From: Neobacillus pocheonensis
GTDB taxonomy: Bacteria; Bacillota; Bacilli; Bacillales; Cytobacillaceae
DNA: 64,000 nt
Assembly (NCBI GenBank): GCA_023702235.1
Contig: JAMQCR010000001.1
Coordinates: forward strand, 1,488,001 to 1,552,000
Direction: 5' to 3'
Part shown: positions 35,610 through 46,924 of the stretch, piece by piece
Layout: every line of letters begins with the position of its first letter
Position numbering within the stretch: the first letter of the stretch is position 1
The notes under the pieces: generated by a model
The model's database searches: none
The model's input: the letters and a program-made list of their open reading frames with translations, nothing else
Told to the model about the DNA's origin: nothing
Made by a program: the position numbers and the translations under genes

Positions 35610-38600
35610 GTGAGAAAGATCATAAAAGGTCGTTGGGCTATATTCTTCATATGGTTAATCGCGACTATAGTGCTTACAGCTATTCAGCCAGACATCAATG
35701 CCATACTGCGACAAAAAGGGCAGCAAGGAGCAAATAGTGAAAGCCCCTCTGTGATCGCAGATAATCTCTTAAAGAAGATTGATACCGCTAAAGGAACTAA
35801 TGACCTTATCGTTTTTTACAATAAAGATAAAATTTCAGAAGAAGAAATGAACAAAATCGGTGACGCGGTCAAGGCCATTAGCGATAGCAGCGTAATGCTA
35901 GGTATTTCAGATATGATTGATCCTTTTAGTATGCCTGATGCCAAAAGCTCTTTAGTTTCTAAAGATGGCACAACTCTTATGGTAAGCTATAAGCTTGATA
36001 AGAAATCAAGAGAAATAGATGATATTAAAAAAGAACTTGATAGCAAACTCAGGAAAGTACCTGTGGAATACTACCTAAGCGGTGAAGACTTTATCAATAA
36101 TGATTATCTGAAAGCGTCTCAAGGTGGTGTTGAGAAGAGTGCTGCATTGACAGTTATTTTTATTTTAGTCGTACTTGTCATTGCGTTTAGGTCAGTAGTT
36201 ACGCCTTTGATATCTTTAGTGGCTGTAGCCTTTTCCTATCTTTGTTCCATGGGAATTGCTGCTCAATTAATTGATAAGGCCGGATTTCCCATTACGAGTC
36301 TAACGCAAATGCTTCTAATACTTATCCTCTTTGGTATCGGGACTGATTACAACATCCTTCTTTTTAATCGATTTAGGGAGGAACTATCCCATGGCCACTC
36401 GATAGATGAATCAATCGTTAACACCTATAAAACGGCAGGAAAGACGATTGCATATAGTATACTCACTGTTTTTATTGCGTTCCTTGCTCTCGTTTTTGCT
36501 GAATCACCAATATATAAATCCGGTGTTGTGGTGGTAATAGGTGTAACCATCCTATTGCTTGAAATTTTGACCTTAACACCTTTCGTAATGAAAGTTTTAG
36601 GACAAAAACTGTTCTGGCCTTCGAAGAATGTAATGGGTCATAAGGAAAATAAGTTCTGGGGTAAAACATCCTCCTATGCAACAAAGCATCCTCTTTTACC
36701 AGTGATCGTTATCCTTTTGATCCTAAGGCCGATGGTGTATTTACATCAGGAAAAGCTTAACTTTGATACAATTGGAGAACTTGGAAACAAATATCCTTCT
36801 TCAAAGGCGATTAATATGATTTCGGACCATTTCGGTAAGGGTCAGGCGATGCCTGCTACTGTTGTCATAGATAATAGTAAAGCACTAAATAATAATGAAT
36901 CTCTTACCGTAATTGATAACTTAACCGAAAGACTCAAGAGTATTAAAGGAGTAAAGCAAGTTTCTTCGGTAACACAACCTCAGGGTAAGCAAATTGCTGA
37001 TTTTTACGTCGACAGCCAAATGGGGTCCGTTACGGATGGTATTTCAAAAACTCAAAATGGTGTGGATCAAATAAATGATGGATTAAAGCTGGCTCAAGAA
37101 AAGCTTGGATCTGCAGACTTTTCCCAGGTTAATCAAATGGTTGATGGTACGGCAAAGCTTCAAGATGGTATGTCTGCCTTAACTAATGGATTAAAGCAAA
37201 TCCAAGTGGGTATCGATGATGGGGCAAGTAATTCACAAACGATAAGCAATGGTATTGCAGCCATAGAAACGAATCTCTCAAAGATGAGTAGTGGAGTAGC
37301 AGTGTTAGCTGAAAATTATGGAAAAATGCAGGCTGGTTTCACAGAGATGGGTATCCATTACCAAGATGCTGCGCAGGCTCTTCTTGGCGTAAAAACTGCA
37401 CTCTTTCAAATGCAATCAATGGTAATTGCTTTAGGAAATAGTTATTCAAATTCGAATAGTGACGCTAATTACCTAGCATTAAAGCAAACAATAGGTCAGT
37501 TATCATTGTCTTTAAGTCAAATTACACCTGAAGGAATAAAAACATTAAATGAAAATTATAATGCATTAACTTCTGGTTTTAGTACAGCAAATAAAAATCT
37601 TGTCAGCATGAGCAGCGGTTTATCCCAACTGGCAGTTGGTTTGAAAAAACTCGAAAGTGGCCTTGGAAAAGTGTCTCAAGGAATAGGCACAATCGTAACG
37701 AATATGAATAGTGTATCCGATGGGCTGGGGCAGATGAAATCAGGTCAGGAGCAGCTTGTAGCTGGCCTTAATGGATTCAGTACTTTCGGACAAAAGCTAT
37801 CAGATGTTAACGGCGGGTTAAAGCAAATTTCTGACGGACTAGGACAGACGAATGGTTTCTTAACTCAATTTAAAACAAATAAAACATTCTTTATTCCAAA
37901 AGAAGCGTTGACGGACAAGAACTTCAAAAAATCATTAGACGTATTCATGTCTACTGATAGAAAAGTCACAAAGATGACCATTATTTTGAAGGCTGATCCT
38001 TATTCCAAAGAAGCTTTAAGTACGATAAATAAAATAAATACAACTGTTTCTGATGGACTTAAAGGCACAAGGCCTTTCACATGCAAAGTTTGGAGTATCA
38101 GGACCAAGTGCCACTACAAATGATATGAATAATATATTGAGCCGGGATCTGAATAAAACAACAGCTATCGTTATTATCGGAGTATTACTAGTGCTGTTCT
38201 TTGTCATAAGATCTTTCTGGATACCGGTTTTCATAACTGGCTCTCTTGTTGGAGCATACTATGCAGCAATGTTCATGATAAATTATATTTTCTTAGATTT
38301 GCTGGGGTTTGAAGGTATTTCTTCCTTCGTTCCATTCTTCTCCTTCATCATCATTGTAGCCTTGGGAGTTGACTACAGCATATTCCTCATGATGCGCTTT
38401 AAGGAGTATCCGCATTTGTCGCCAAAAGAGGCAGTTGTTTTGGCATCCAGGCAGACAGGCGGGGTGATCATATCCGCAGCCATCATACTTGGCGGTACCT
38501 TTGCTACTCTTATGCCTTCCGGAATACTGCTTTTGTTTGAATTGGCTATAGCTGTCATTACAGGCCTTGTAGTACTTTGCTTTATACTACTTCCTGTCTT

Positions 38601-38694
38601 TTTGCCGGCGATGATTGCCCTCCCAGGTGCTATTGGAAATTTATTTTCTAGAAAAATGGAAGCTGACTTAAGTTTGGAAGAAAAGGTAATATAG
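35610..38694 (+). CDS. MMPL family RND-type transporter (one frameshift)
   Basis: About 1028 codons. GTG 35610 follows GGGAGG. Two MMPL halves: N-terminal helix, extracytoplasmic loop (AKGTNDLIVFYN), helices with ILILFGIGTDYNILLFNRFREEL; a long extracellular coiled-coil insert with repeating SDGLGQ/SGLSQL motifs typical of YhgE/MmpL-like loops; second half with VALGVDYSIFLMMRFKEY. The halves are in different frames. The join is about 38071 at AAGGCC, where KGT should lead into GLSHAKFGVSGPSATTNDM. Exports lipids or hydrophobic compounds. Probably controlled by the divergent TetR. Confidence 0.85.
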
Positions 38695-38735
38695 GTAAGG
38701 ACAAGTCCACAATAAGGTTTCCGTGGGAATCCTAT

Positions 38736-38788
38736 AAAAAGCCGACTCACTTTCCATTTTTTAATAGGAAGAGTCGGCTTTTTTTTTA
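38736..38788 (+). terminator. Terminator of the MMPL gene
   Basis: AAAAAGCCGACTC pairs with GAGTCGGCTTTTT, followed by TTTT. Confidence 0.85.
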
Positions 38789-39007
38789 TTTATTCATTTA
38801 AATTCAAAATTTTACAATTTACTAGACACTACCTCTTGTCCTTAAGGATATAGTTTAAGTAAATTCTTTTTGAACCAATGCTGCGTCGTTCAACGATAGA
38901 GAGAAATATATTCAACAGACTTTTCGAAAGATTAAAACAACCTATCATTTTGAATCAAACCATTTACATAGGACAAAAACTGACTATAGTGAAAAAATAT
39001 TCGTTCA

Positions 39008-39034
39008 AAAAGAGAGCACCGAGCTCTCTTTTTG
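39008..39034. terminator. Symmetric hairpin with A and T runs
   Basis: AAAAAGAGAGC, loop, AGCTCTCTTTTT; could terminate in either direction. Around it (38789-39173) I see only an open stretch without a start codon or known family. Confidence 0.5.
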
Positions 39035-39173
39035 AGTGTGAGTAAAGTGGCTTTCTAGAAAGGCTCTGGATGTCGATTGTTTGGTTTTTGGTTAAGCTTT
39101 AAAGCTATCTTGCCATTTCAGTAAACGATTTTCTAAAAAGCTGACTAATTAGAGGTTCCGATAAGGGGATCAC

Positions 39174-39323
39174 GCTCCTAAAGCTGATTTAATTATCTGT
39201 GGTGCTACGGGGCTAAATGCGGTTGAACGTTTCTTGACTGGTTCGGTATCTGAAGCAATCATACGGTCTGCTAAATTTGATGTTTTAGTGATTCGCAGAC
39301 CTGTTTTACATGCTGTTATATGA
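39174..39323 (+). pseudogene. C-terminal relic of a universal stress protein (UspA family)
   Basis: The frame reads APKADLIICGATGLNAVERF, LTGSVSEAIIRSAKFDVLVI, R, then a short unrelated tail and TGA. The G-x2-G-x9-G-S type ATP-binding end (GATGLNAVERFLTGSVSE) and the final VLVIR strand identify a UspA C-terminus. About 100 N-terminal residues are missing. The rest of 39324-39593 contains nothing I can name. Confidence 0.65.
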
Positions 39324-39593
39324 AAAGTGTATTGGGCATTTTATCCCGTTAAAAGCGGTGAACTCCCCGCTTCTGTGACAGAATTTTGGACACCTCAAGG
39401 ACACACATCTTAAATTCAATAAACTAACATCAAATTACAAAAGTAGTCAATCATTGAAAAACCTTTTAAAATCAAGCTTTCTCTCTCAGTTTAATCCCGC
39501 CTCATAAATCTGTCTCTACCGGGCAAAATATGATATGGGACTGTGCTGGCATTTCAATAGCATTTTCCTATAATAAACGAGGGAGTGAGATAA

Positions 39594-39803
39594 ATGACTG
39601 ATCACAACGAACGTAATCGCATTGATAACGATACTGGTGAAGCAGTAGGAACTGGTGTCGGTGCTGTTGCTGGTGCTGCCATGGGATCTGTTTTGGGACC
39701 AATTGGTACCGTTGCAGGTGCTATTGCTGGCGGTGCGATGGGCAACAAAGTGGGCGAAGGTGCCGATGATGCCAACAATCATGCCTCAAACCGAGACGAG
39801 TAG
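39594..39803 (+). CDS. Glycine-zipper small protein (69 aa)
   Basis: GAGGGAG precedes the ATG. A charged N-terminus (MTDHNERNRIDNDTGEAVG) is followed by a Gly/Ala/Val zipper (GVGAVAGAAMGSVLGPIG, GAIAGGAMGNKVGEGA) and a polar tail. Such proteins insert into or associate with membranes and are often stress-related, but no specific function can be given. Monocistronic, with a terminator 50 bases after the stop. Confidence 0.7.
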   Translation: MTDHNERNRIDNDTGEAVGTGVGAVAGAAMGSVLGPIGTVAGAIAGGAMGNKVGEGADDANNHASNRDE

Positions 39804-39851
39804 AATGAAGTAAAGTCCCCCTTTAACCCAAGTGTTACTGCATAAATTTTG

Positions 39852-39892
39852 AGGGTGTCTCCCAAAAGCCTAGCTTTTAGGGCACCCTTTTT
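39852..39892 (+). terminator. Terminator of the glycine-zipper gene
   Basis: GGGTGTCTCCCAAAAGC pairs (with two mismatches) with GCTTTTAGGGCACCC, followed by TTTTT. A separate GC-rich repeat-like hairpin containing GGGACAGGCACC follows at 39913-39957. Confidence 0.7.
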
Positions 39893-39956
39893 GACGGGAT
39901 TCAGTAACTGTCCCCCGCTTCTTTAAAACTGTAAAGCGGTGAGGGACAGGCACCGA

Positions 39957-40211
39957 ACCTGTTAATAAACGTCTTGACGGCTTTGAAAGATATTTCTATA
40001 CTTTAAAAAAAGACACAAACAAAAATTTCGATATCTTAACAAACAAAATAAACGAATTAAAGACTGGACAGGAACGACTTCAAAAAACATCATCGAAAGC
40101 CTTGGACATTATACTGAAAAAATTGCAGACCACGTTGATAATAAAACCGGTGCATTAAATAAACGTGTTTATGCTTTAGAAACAGAGATTCAACGATTGA
40201 CCAGACAATAA
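39957..40211 (+). pseudogene. Relic of a coiled-coil protein paralogous to 55079-55420
   Basis: Reads NKRLDGF, then DTNKNFDILTNKINELKTGQ, ERLQK, a one-base break, IIESLGHYTEKIADHVDNKT, GALNKRVYALETEIQRLTRQ and TAA. It matches the protein at 55079 from its residue 19 onward at both DNA and protein level, but lacks a start codon. Confidence 0.65.
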
Positions 40212-40476
40212 AATTATTTATTCGGATAACATTTAAAAAAAGAGTAGAATTTGGAACAGATGGTGCTGTCATGCATCGAATAAAAAGGATCAATGAAGGG
40301 AAGAGAAAAAGTTGCCGTTGCATTTTTTCTCTTTTTCTATGCGGAGATTTTGTACCGTTTTTACTAGGTAGTCCCTAATTAAATGACAAAGATTCATCAT
40401 ATATTTTGACAGTTGACTCTTTGTTACTTAATATAGTCATATAATGACATGGTGTCATGATTTTTTTGAAAGAGGG

Positions 40477-40751
40477 TTGAATTTAGTAGATTATTTATAT
40501 AGAAGATACTTTTTCAAGGATTTTTAGCGATCGTGAAACGAACAATAATTCTAGAGATATTATTTCCATAATGAATAGTGGCTGCTTAAACATTTCAAAT
40601 GACAGGGAATTCCTTCATCTCTTTCAAATCGTTTAACCATTATATTCGTAATGTTGATGAGAAATTCGCCAAAGAATTATCAAAACAAGAGGCAATGGAC
40701 AACTATAGGATGGAAATAAATCTTCTAAAAAATGGACTTGCTCGAAAGTAA
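40477..40751 (+). pseudogene. Broken unidentified gene upstream of ftsH-like
   Basis: Three successive frames give protein-like text: NLVDYLYR, then EDTFSRIFSDRETNNNSRDI, ISIMNSGCLNISNDREFLHLFQIV, then NHYIRNVDEKFAKELSKQEA, MDNYRMEINLLKNGLARK and TAA. Together they suggest a helical protein of about 90-100 residues with at least two indels. A possible TTG start is at 40477. I do not recognise the family. Confidence 0.35.
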
Positions 40752-42604
<1,853 letters not shown>

Positions 42605-42650
42605 AACAGTGCCTGGCACCACCCGATCTATGTTGAATTTTATCGATATT

Positions 42651-42695
42651 TATTAAACTATAGGATTAGGTAAGTACTAATCCTATAGTTTAATA
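42651..42695. repeat. 19-bp perfect inverted repeat
   Basis: TATTAAACTATAGGATTAG and its exact complement CTAATCCTATAGTTTAATA are separated by 7 bases. It lies 46 bases after the ftsH-like stop. It could be that gene's terminator, although no T-run follows. A short GTGCCTGGCACC palindrome precedes it at 42609-42620. Confidence 0.6.
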
Positions 42696-42728
42696 AATTA
42701 AAATAATAAATAAATTCTGAATATTCGA

Positions 42729-42757
42729 TTGACATCATGCCCTTAATAGACTAACCT
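42729..42757 (+). promoter_or_regulatory. Probable SigA promoter of the glycine-riboswitch/cycA unit
   Basis: TTGACA (42729-42734), 17-bp spacer, TAACCT, an imperfect -10. Confidence 0.45.
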
Positions 42758-42780
42758 GTATTTATATGAATATAGCGGAT

Positions 42781-42940
42781 GAATATTGTGGGAGAGACTA
42801 AACGTATTGTTTAGCACCGAAGGAGCAATCCCAAAAAATTGGGCATCAATCTCTCAGGTAAAAGGACCACAATTGGACGCGTCTCTGGAGAGAGCCATGT
42901 GCCACCAAAGGAGTTAAACTCTCAGGTAAAAGGACAGAGA
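42781..42940 (+). ncRNA. Tandem glycine riboswitch (gcvT element) 1
   Basis: Two aptamers in tandem, each with the conserved glycine-riboswitch strings: GGGAGAGAC, CACCGAAGGAGCAA, ATCTCTCAGGTAAAAGGACC (aptamer 1); then GGACGCGTCTCTGGAGAG, GCCACCAAAGGAG, ACTCTCAGGTAAAAGGAC (aptamer 2). It controls the downstream permease gene, almost certainly by glycine. Confidence 0.95.
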
Positions 42941-42978
42941 AAAATAGGAAAACCCCTATTTTTCTCTGTCCTTTTTTT
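42927..42978 (+). terminator. Expression-platform terminator of glycine riboswitch 1
   Basis: AAAAGGACAGAGAAAAATAGG pairs with CCTATTTTTCTCTGTCCTTTT, overlapping the end of aptamer 2. A second GC-rich hairpin with a T-run lies at 43082-43130, in the leader before the permease gene. Confidence 0.9.
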
Positions 42979-43277
42979 GTGGAGAATAATAGGAATTAGT
43001 AAAAAAAAGGAGGAGTTAAACACAAAACTATTGATTTAAGAGCCTTTAATTTCACTATATTGGGGATTGAAGGTGTAATTGGGACAGGAGCTGACCGATC
43101 GGATCATGCCGGTCCTGTTGACTATTTTTTTATTCAAAATTGTAAGCGTTTTTATCTGCCGAATTGACTGAGAATATATTAAACTTTTATTAGGATATTA
43201 ATCTGTAATTATTTGAATGATTAAAATCAAGAAAAATTTGCAAACTTCCTAGAAAAGAAGAGGGAGAGGGAACTCAT

Positions 43278-44666
43278 ATGCAGGAACAAAAATTGTCGAG
43301 AGGTCTAAAAAACCGGCACGTACAACTAATCGCTATTGGCGGGGCAATCGGAACGGGATTATTTCTTGGAGCAGGAAAATCTATTCATTTAGCAGGACCA
43401 TCGATTTTATTTGCTTATATGATTACAGGCTTAATTTGCTTTTTAATCATGCGTGCACTTGGAGAACTGCTTTTAACCAATTTGAAATATCATTCTTTTG
43501 TTGACTTTGTTAGAGACTATTTAGGTAATATGGCAGCATTCATCACCGGTTGGACCTACTGGTTTTGCTGGATATCAATCGCAATGGCCGACTTAACAGC
43601 AGTTGGTCTCTATACGCAGTATTGGCTTCCAAATGTACCTCAGTGGGTGCCAGGATTAATTGCACTAGTCATTTTGCTAATTATGAACCTTGCAACCGTA
43701 AAGCTCTTTGGCGAAATGGAATTCTGGTTCGCATTGATTAAAGTCATTGCGATTCTTGCATTAATTGTTATCGGAATTTTCATGATTATTAAAGGCTTTT
43801 CCACAAATTCAGGCGCATCCAGTTTCACAAATCTATGGAGCCACGGCGGAATGTTTCCAAATGGCATAAATGGCTTTATCCTCTCATTTCAGATGGTAGT
43901 GTTTGCATTTACAGGCATTGAACTTGTAGGACTTACAGCAGGTGAAACAGAGGACCCAGAAAAAGTTATCCCAAAAGCAATCAATAATATCCCTATTCGG
44001 ATTTTTATTTTCTATATTGGCGCCCTTATTGTCATTATGAGTGTATATCCTTGGAGCGCTCTTAACCCAGCGAAAAGTCCATTTGTCCAAGTCTTTGTAG
44101 CGGTTGGTATCGCTGTTGCTGCAGGTATCGTCAATTTTGTTGTCCTAACATCCGCTGCTTCGGCATGTAACAGCGCCATCTTTAGTACAAGCCGGATGGT
44201 ATATACACTTTCCAAAGATAAAAATGCACCTATACCATTCTCAAAACTTAATTCCCGTAAAGTACCTTCCAATGCTTTGTTCTTTTCCACTGTCGTCATC
44301 CTACTTGCCGTTATATTGAACTATGTTATGCCAGAAGGAGTATTTACGCTAATTACAAGTATTTCTACAGTTTGTTTCATCTTTATTTGGGGAATTACGG
44401 TCATCAGTCATTTGAAATACCGCAAAACCAGACCAGATTTAGCAAAGGTGAACAAATTTAAATTACCGCTTTATCCATTTTCAAATTATTTAATCCTTGC
44501 CTTCCTAGCGTTCGTTCTTGTCGTACTTGCACTTGCAGATGACACCCGTATTGCCTTGTTCGTAACTCCTGTTTGGTTTATTTTGCTGATTGCGATTTAT
44601 AAGCTGCAGAAAACGAAGGCAAATCTTGCGGATCAGGCGAATCCAGGGAAAGTAGCGGAAAATTAA
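43278..44666 (+). CDS. cycA: CycA-like amino-acid permease (glycine/D-alanine/D-serine type)
   Basis: 462-residue APC-superfamily permease with 12 helices, intact. The N-terminus LSRGLKNRHVQLIAIGGAIGTGLFLGAGKSIHLAGPS, then LICFLIMRALGELLLTNLKYHSFVDFVRDYLGNMAAFITGWTYWFCWI, FAFTGIELVGLTAGETEDPEKVIPKAINNIPIRI and AASACNSAIFSTSRMVYTLSKD follow the amino-acid transporter family; overall it most resembles CycA. The tandem glycine riboswitch in front strongly supports glycine (and perhaps small D-amino acids) as substrate. GGGAGAGGG precedes the ATG. Confidence 0.85.
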   Translation: MQEQKLSRGLKNRHVQLIAIGGAIGTGLFLGAGKSIHLAGPSILFAYMITGLICFLIMRALGELLLTNLKYHSFVDFVRDYLGNMAAFITGWTYWFCWISIAMADLTAVGLYTQYWLPNVPQWVPGLIALVILLIMNLATVKLFGEMEFWFALIKVIAILALIVIGIFMIIKGFSTNSGASSFTNLWSHGGMFPNGINGFILSFQMVVFAFTGIELVGLTAGETEDPEKVIPKAINNIPIRIFIFYIGALIVIMSVYPWSALNPAKSPFVQVFVAVGIAVAAGIVNFVVLTSAASACNSAIFSTSRMVYTLSKDKNAPIPFSKLNSRKVPSNALFFSTVVILLAVILNYVMPEGVFTLITSISTVCFIFIWGITVISHLKYRKTRPDLAKVNKFKLPLYPFSNYLILAFLAFVLVVLALADDTRIALFVTPVWFILLIAIYKLQKTKANLADQANPGKVAEN

Positions 44667-44725
44667 AAGACAACTTGAAAATATATTAATTTTGATTCAA
44701 TCGTGTTGCCGCTTTCAAAAAATGC

Positions 44726-44754
44726 TTGACTTAAATTCTCTTAGCGATTATTCT
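44726..44754 (+). promoter_or_regulatory. SigA promoter of the glyA-gcv operon
   Basis: TTGACT (44726-44731), 17-bp spacer, TATTCT (44749-44754), about 25 bases before the riboswitch. Confidence 0.65.
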
Positions 44755-44779
44755 GAAAACAATAAAATTAAATATGCGG

Positions 44780-44975
44780 ATGACGGTTGTGGGAGAGTGC
44801 AATTTTACTAGCCACCGAAGGAGCAAGTTCCAAAAAGACCCTTGGAACAAATCTCTCAGGTAGATGGAACCACAACGGGACGCAACTCTGGAGAGCGCGT
44901 ATAAAGTATTACGCCACCAAAGGGGAAGGTTCTATTATTAAACGGAACTAAACTCTCAGGTAAAAGGACAGAGAA
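44780..44975 (+). ncRNA. Tandem glycine riboswitch (gcvT element) 2
   Basis: Same architecture as the first: GGGAGAGTGC, CACCGAAGGAGCAAG, AATCTCTCAGGTAGATGGAACC; then GGACGCAACTCTGGAGAGCGC, CGCCACCAAAGGGGAAGG, AACTCTCAGGTAAAAGGAC. It precedes glyA and the serine/glycine catabolic genes. Confidence 0.95.
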
Positions 44976-45017
44976 GGGTAGAAGAAAGCTCAAGCTACCC
45001 TTTTCTGTCCTTTTTTG
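44963..45017 (+). terminator. Expression-platform terminator of glycine riboswitch 2
   Basis: AAAAGGACAGAGAAGGGTAG pairs with CTACCCTTTTCTGTCCTTTT, followed by more T. Confidence 0.9.
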
Positions 45018-45146
45018 CGTGCAAAAAAAGGTAGTGTTTCGCTCCAGTTTTCTTGGAAATAAAGATCTGTAGTGATAATGAGATAATATCTTCAATGTTT
45101 GACACTCAAAAGAGGTAGTTTGAAAACATTTCAAGGAGGAGTAGGA

Positions 45147-46397
45147 ATGGTTTTACAACAAAATGATTCAACTATTTTTGAAGCTATTAGGAAAGAGCAG
45201 CAACGTCAGCATCAAACATTGGAGTTGATCGCATCTGAAAACTTCGTAAGCCAAGATGTTCTAGAAGCTATGGGAAGTGTGATGACGAATAAATATGCGG
45301 AAGGCTATCCAGGGAAGCGTTACTATGGAGGATGTGAATTTGTCGATGTGGCAGAACAAACAGCTATTGACCGCTTAACTAAACTGTTTGGTGCTAAATA
45401 TGCAAATGTACAGCCCCACTCAGGTGCACAAGCAAATTTTGCTGTATTTTTCGCGCTGCTTCAGCCTGGTGATAAAGTGATGGGGATGAACCTCTCACAT
45501 GGCGGGCACTTAACACACGGAAGTCCTGTTAGCGTTTCAGGAAAATGGTTTGAAGTTGTGTCCTATGGAGTGAGAGAAGACACTCAATTAATTGACTATG
45601 ATGAACTGGAAGCGATCGCGAAAAAAGAAAAACCGAAATTGATTATTGCTGGGACAAGTGCTTACCCTAGAACGATTGATTTTGCACGGTTTAGACAAAT
45701 TGCTGATCAAGTTGACGCAAAATTTATGGTAGACATGGCGCATATTGCTGGGCTTGTTGCAGCTGGCCTTCATCCATCGCCGGTTCCATATGCAGATGTT
45801 GTAACGAGCACGACGCATAAAACGTTGAGAGGACCGCGTGGCGGTATTATTTTAACAAATGATGAAGAGATAATAAAAGCCATCAATAAATCGGTGTTTC
45901 CGGGGATCCAGGGTGGCCCGCTCATGCACATTATTGCAGCCAAGGCGGTTGCATTCAACGAGGCATTGCAGCCGAGCTTTAAGGACTATGCGAAACAAAT
46001 TATTGAAAATGCTGCAACACTTGGCAAAACATTAAAAAATGAAGGTGCAGCCCTTGTTTCTGGCGGAACGGATAATCATATTGTCCTTTTAGATTTACGT
46101 CCGTGGAATTTAACTGGAAAAGAAGCAGAAAAATTATTAGAAGAAGCGGGCATTACCGTAAATAAAAATACGATTCCATATGATCCAGAAAAGCCGTTCG
46201 TTACGAGTGGTATCCGAATGGGAACAGCAGCTTTAACGACACGTGGTATGAAGCAGGATGAAATGGTGAAAATCGGGGAAGTAATTGCAGCTGTTCTGAA
46301 GAGCAAAGGGGACAAAGTCGTGCTTGAGAAAGCAAAAGAAACAACCAAAGTGATTTGTAGTGCTTATCCGTTATTTCAACAAGCAATCACAGTGTAA
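45147..46397 (+). CDS. glyA: Serine hydroxymethyltransferase
   Basis: 416 residues from ATG 45147 (AAGGAGGAG upstream), intact. Interconverts glycine plus methylene-THF and serine. [50 protein letters not shown], the PLP-Lys motif [15 protein letters not shown], and [15 protein letters not shown]. In this operon it makes serine from glycine and the one-carbon unit released by the glycine cleavage system. A separate housekeeping glyA would be expected elsewhere. Confidence 0.95.
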   Translation: MVLQQNDSTIFEAIRKEQQRQHQTLELIASENFVSQDVLEAMGSVMTNKYAEGYPGKRYYGGCEFVDVAEQTAIDRLTKLFGAKYANVQPHSGAQANFAVFFALLQPGDKVMGMNLSHGGHLTHGSPVSVSGKWFEVVSYGVREDTQLIDYDELEAIAKKEKPKLIIAGTSAYPRTIDFARFRQIADQVDAKFMVDMAHIAGLVAAGLHPSPVPYADVVTSTTHKTLRGPRGGIILTNDEEIIKAINKSVFPGIQGGPLMHIIAAKAVAFNEALQPSFKDYAKQIIENAATLGKTLKNEGAALVSGGTDNHIVLLDLRPWNLTGKEAEKLLEEAGITVNKNTIPYDPEKPFVTSGIRMGTAALTTRGMKQDEMVKIGEVIAAVLKSKGDKVVLEKAKETTKVICSAYPLFQQAITV

Positions 46398-46412
46398 GAA
46401 AGGGGCATAAGG

Positions 46413-46924
46413 ATGGAATTTCAGAGTTGTTTTGACATTATTGGCCTATCATGGTGGGACCGTCGAGTTCTCATACAGCAGGTGTCGTATCAATCGGAAA
46501 ATTTATTTATGAACTGTTAGGAGATTGCCCACAAGAGGTCAACATCGTATTTTATGATTCATTTGCTGAAACCTATCAAGGGCATGGAACAGATAAAGCA
46601 CTTCTTGGTGGATTGCTTGGGATGAATACCGATGATACTCGCATTAAACATTCGTTGGAGTGGGCAAAAGATAATGGCATGTTAGTCCAATTCGAATTTG
46701 AAGACAACTGTGACTTGTATGACCATCCAAATACAACAATCGTAAAAGCGAAACACGAAGATCGTGTTGTAAAGGTTGGCGGCGCATCATTTGGTGGTGG
46801 CTTATCCAAGATCTTCATGATTGACAATGAGATGGTAGATATTCGTTTAAGTGCAGGCGATGACTTTACAGCCCTTGCTAGTTATTATCAACCAAGAGGG
46901 AACGTACTTGTGGAGGCAATATGA
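46413..46924 (+). CDS. sdaAB: L-serine ammonia-lyase beta subunit (one frameshift)
   Basis: ATG 46413 starts MEFQSCFDIIG. A break follows at 46444 (GGCCTATC, expected GGCCCTATC), giving PIMVGPSSSHTAGVVSIGKFIYELL. Later GHGTDKALLGGLLGMNTDD and KVGGASFGGGLSKIFMIDN, then a short ACT-free end. About 171 codons, shorter than the roughly 220 of B. subtilis SdaAB because the C-terminal ACT domain is missing. It stops at DDFTALASYYQPRGNVLVEAI and overlaps sdaAA by 4 bases. Confidence 0.85.

Noticed and set aside
39139..39157. GCTGACTAATTAGAGG, resembling the sulfur-leader element
   Set aside because: The two inner arms are adjacent with no loop and no terminator or sulfur gene follows.
42839..43039. 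66-codon open frame inside the first glycine riboswitch
   Set aside because: It is the riboswitch and terminator read as codons; the RNA elements explain every conserved base.
43082..43130. Hairpin containing GCTGACCGATCGG, superficially like the sulfur-leader element
   Set aside because: It lacks the 4-nt loop and the bulged A with RGC, and belongs to the leader of the glycine permease.
43042..43160. Possible permease relic reading FTILGIEGVIGTGA between the riboswitch and cycA
   Set aside because: Too short and interrupted by the hairpin; the similarity to a transporter start may be chance.
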